Part shown: piece after piece, positions 6,926-7,725 of the stretch
Layout: every line of letters begins with the position of its first letter
Position numbering within the stretch: position 1 is the first letter of the stretch
Assembly (NCBI GenBank): GCA_026992705.1
Contig: JALWYT010000086.1
Location: forward strand, 1 to 7,725
Length of the DNA stretch: 7,725 nucleotides
Direction of reading: 5' to 3'
From: Thiotrichaceae bacterium
GTDB taxonomy: Bacteria > Pseudomonadota > Gammaproteobacteria > Thiotrichales > Thiotrichaceae
Notes under the pieces: generated by a model
Told to the model about the DNA's origin: nothing
The model's database searches: none
What the model saw: the letters and a program-made list of their open reading frames with translations, nothing else
Program-made: the position numbers and the translations under genes

Positions 6926-7725
6926 CTAATTCTCATAGTTATTAGCATGTTTAAGTTCAATTTCAGCTAATAATTGGTTACGCCATGCTATCACCTGTTT
7001 TACTTCACGAATAAATGCTTGAGTACTTTCCCCATGACGATAATTACCGAGAAAATAAGATCGCATTTCAGCACGAATATCTCGATGATGGTCAAATGTA
7101 AGTTCATTTTCCACAATATTAAGTACATCATTAATATTGTCAGCATTAAGTAATGTACACGCCTCAACTACCTTAGGGCGAGATTCCCGCCCCTGAATCC
7201 GATAAAAATAATCCGTCATTAGCATCGGCTTATCATAATGCAAAAAATCTACTGCAATTGCTGAATTATCAAAAATTGAAATATCAATAAACGAAAACAC
7301 TGCATTAATGTCACAGTCATCCAACACAACTGCATTATCACTTGTATTGACTTGCTCACGAATCAAACGGTCAGCTTCAGCCGTTGCTCTATCACGACTT
7401 CCTGTACTTGGATGAGGACGATACACCAAGAAATACGTATCACTTGACAAAATTTCCTCAACAATCGTAGAACCAAAGTCCACCAATGAACTAAAATTCA
7501 TCGACAAATGAGCACCTTCCCAGGTCGGACCATACAAAACTACCTTACGACCATTCGTACGTGGTAATGAAATTGGCTCAAACCAATCTAACTGAGGGCG
7601 ACCAATCTTAACAAAACGATCCATAGAAATATTCATCAAATTCTGTTCATAACGCTCATAGCCTGCATCTGATACCAAAAATACCTTATCATATGCCTTT
7701 GCCCGATTACTGAAGGTCGAAGATT
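6926..7725 (-). CDS. CDP-glycerol glycerophosphotransferase-like (TagF-type) enzyme, C-terminal part
   Basis: The frame stays open to the window edge: beyond the TTG codon at 7676-7678 it reads upstream as SSTFSNRAKAYDKVF, so the start is outside and about 266 C-terminal residues are seen. The pattern fits the CDP-glycerol:poly(glycerophosphate) glycerophosphotransferase family (GT-B fold). It has a VSDAGYERY segment followed by GRPQLDWF, then VVLYGPTWEG (YGPTWEG at 7514-7534). It also has VYRPHP (RPHPSTG at 7400-7420) and IFDNSAIAVDFLHYDKP (DNSAIAVDF at 7244-7270), the counterpart of the family's SDYSSxxFDF motif. Such enzymes build glycerol-phosphate polymers: teichoic acids in Gram-positives and some capsules or O-antigens in Gram-negatives. 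The YxPTWEG plus RPHPxTG wording recalls actinobacterial members, but this is from memory. The strand switch places it in a different unit from the pilZ cluster. The exact acceptor and product are unknown. Confidence 0.75.
   Translation of the reverse strand, partial: SSTFSNRAKAYDKVFLVSDAGYERYEQNLMNISMDRFVKIGRPQLDWFEPISLPRTNGRKVVLYGPTWEGAHLSMNFSSLVDFGSTIVEEILSSDTYFLVYRPHPSTGSRDRATAEADRLIREQVNTSDNAVVLDDCDINAVFSFIDISIFDNSAIAVDFLHYDKPMLMTDYFYRIQGRESRPKVVEACTLLNADNINDVLNIVENELTFDHHRDIRAEMRSYFLGNYRHGESTQAFIREVKQVIAWRNQLLAEIELKHANNYEN

Noticed and set aside
6939..6973. Inverted repeat TTATTAGC / GCTAATAA as a possible terminator at the convergent junction
   Set aside because: The stem is almost all A-T, the loop is 19 nt, no T run follows on either strand, and it lies inside the minus-strand coding sequence.
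7676..7678. TTG as the true start of the minus-strand gene
   Set aside because: The frame stays open to the window edge with family-like residues upstream, and the N-terminal half of the family is missing, so the start is outside.

Overview
The window is about 7.7 kb of AT-rich DNA, most likely from a gammaproteobacterium. The main support is the gene string pabC-mltG-tmk-holB-pilZ. From family knowledge this is the gammaproteobacterial fatty-acid/folate/replication cluster with a type IV pilus PilZ gene at its end, as in Pseudomonadales and relatives. Low GC would suit groups such as Moraxellaceae or Cardiobacteriales, but genus cannot be fixed from sequence alone.

Region 1 (1-1835) is the tail of a peptide-type ABC importer operon. 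It holds the last 68 residues of a DppC/OppC-type permease, overlapped by ATGA with a fused ATPase carrying two complete nucleotide-binding domains (YejF/GsiA layout). Region 2 (1836-1985) is a 150-bp spacer with a good sigma70-like promoter candidate and a small palindromic repeat cluster. It has no convincing intrinsic terminator.

Region 3 (1986-6903) is a tight six-gene, same-strand cluster: mnmH (tRNA 2-selenouridine synthase), pabC (aminodeoxychorismate lyase), mltG (murein endolytic transglycosylase), tmk (thymidylate kinase), holB (DNA polymerase III delta prime) and pilZ. Gaps are 8 and 2 bp, then two 4-bp start/stop overlaps, then 14 bp, so co-transcription and translational coupling are likely. 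It joins tRNA modification, folate supply (needed for dTMP synthesis), the dTMP to dTDP step, the clamp loader that uses the product pathway, and cell-wall glycan termination. mnmH occupies the place where fabF often stands.

Region 4 (6926-7725, minus strand) is the C-terminal part of a convergent gene that continues past the right edge. It is a CDP-glycerol glycerophosphotransferase-like (TagF-type) enzyme and is probably the start of a surface-polysaccharide or accessory region. Only 22 bp separate it from pilZ.

I see no CRISPR array, tRNA, rRNA, insertion sequence or phage gene, and no clear candidate for an undescribed system. The points most worth following are the edge glycerophosphotransferase, mnmH at the operon head, and a strong composition shift inside the ABC ATPase gene.
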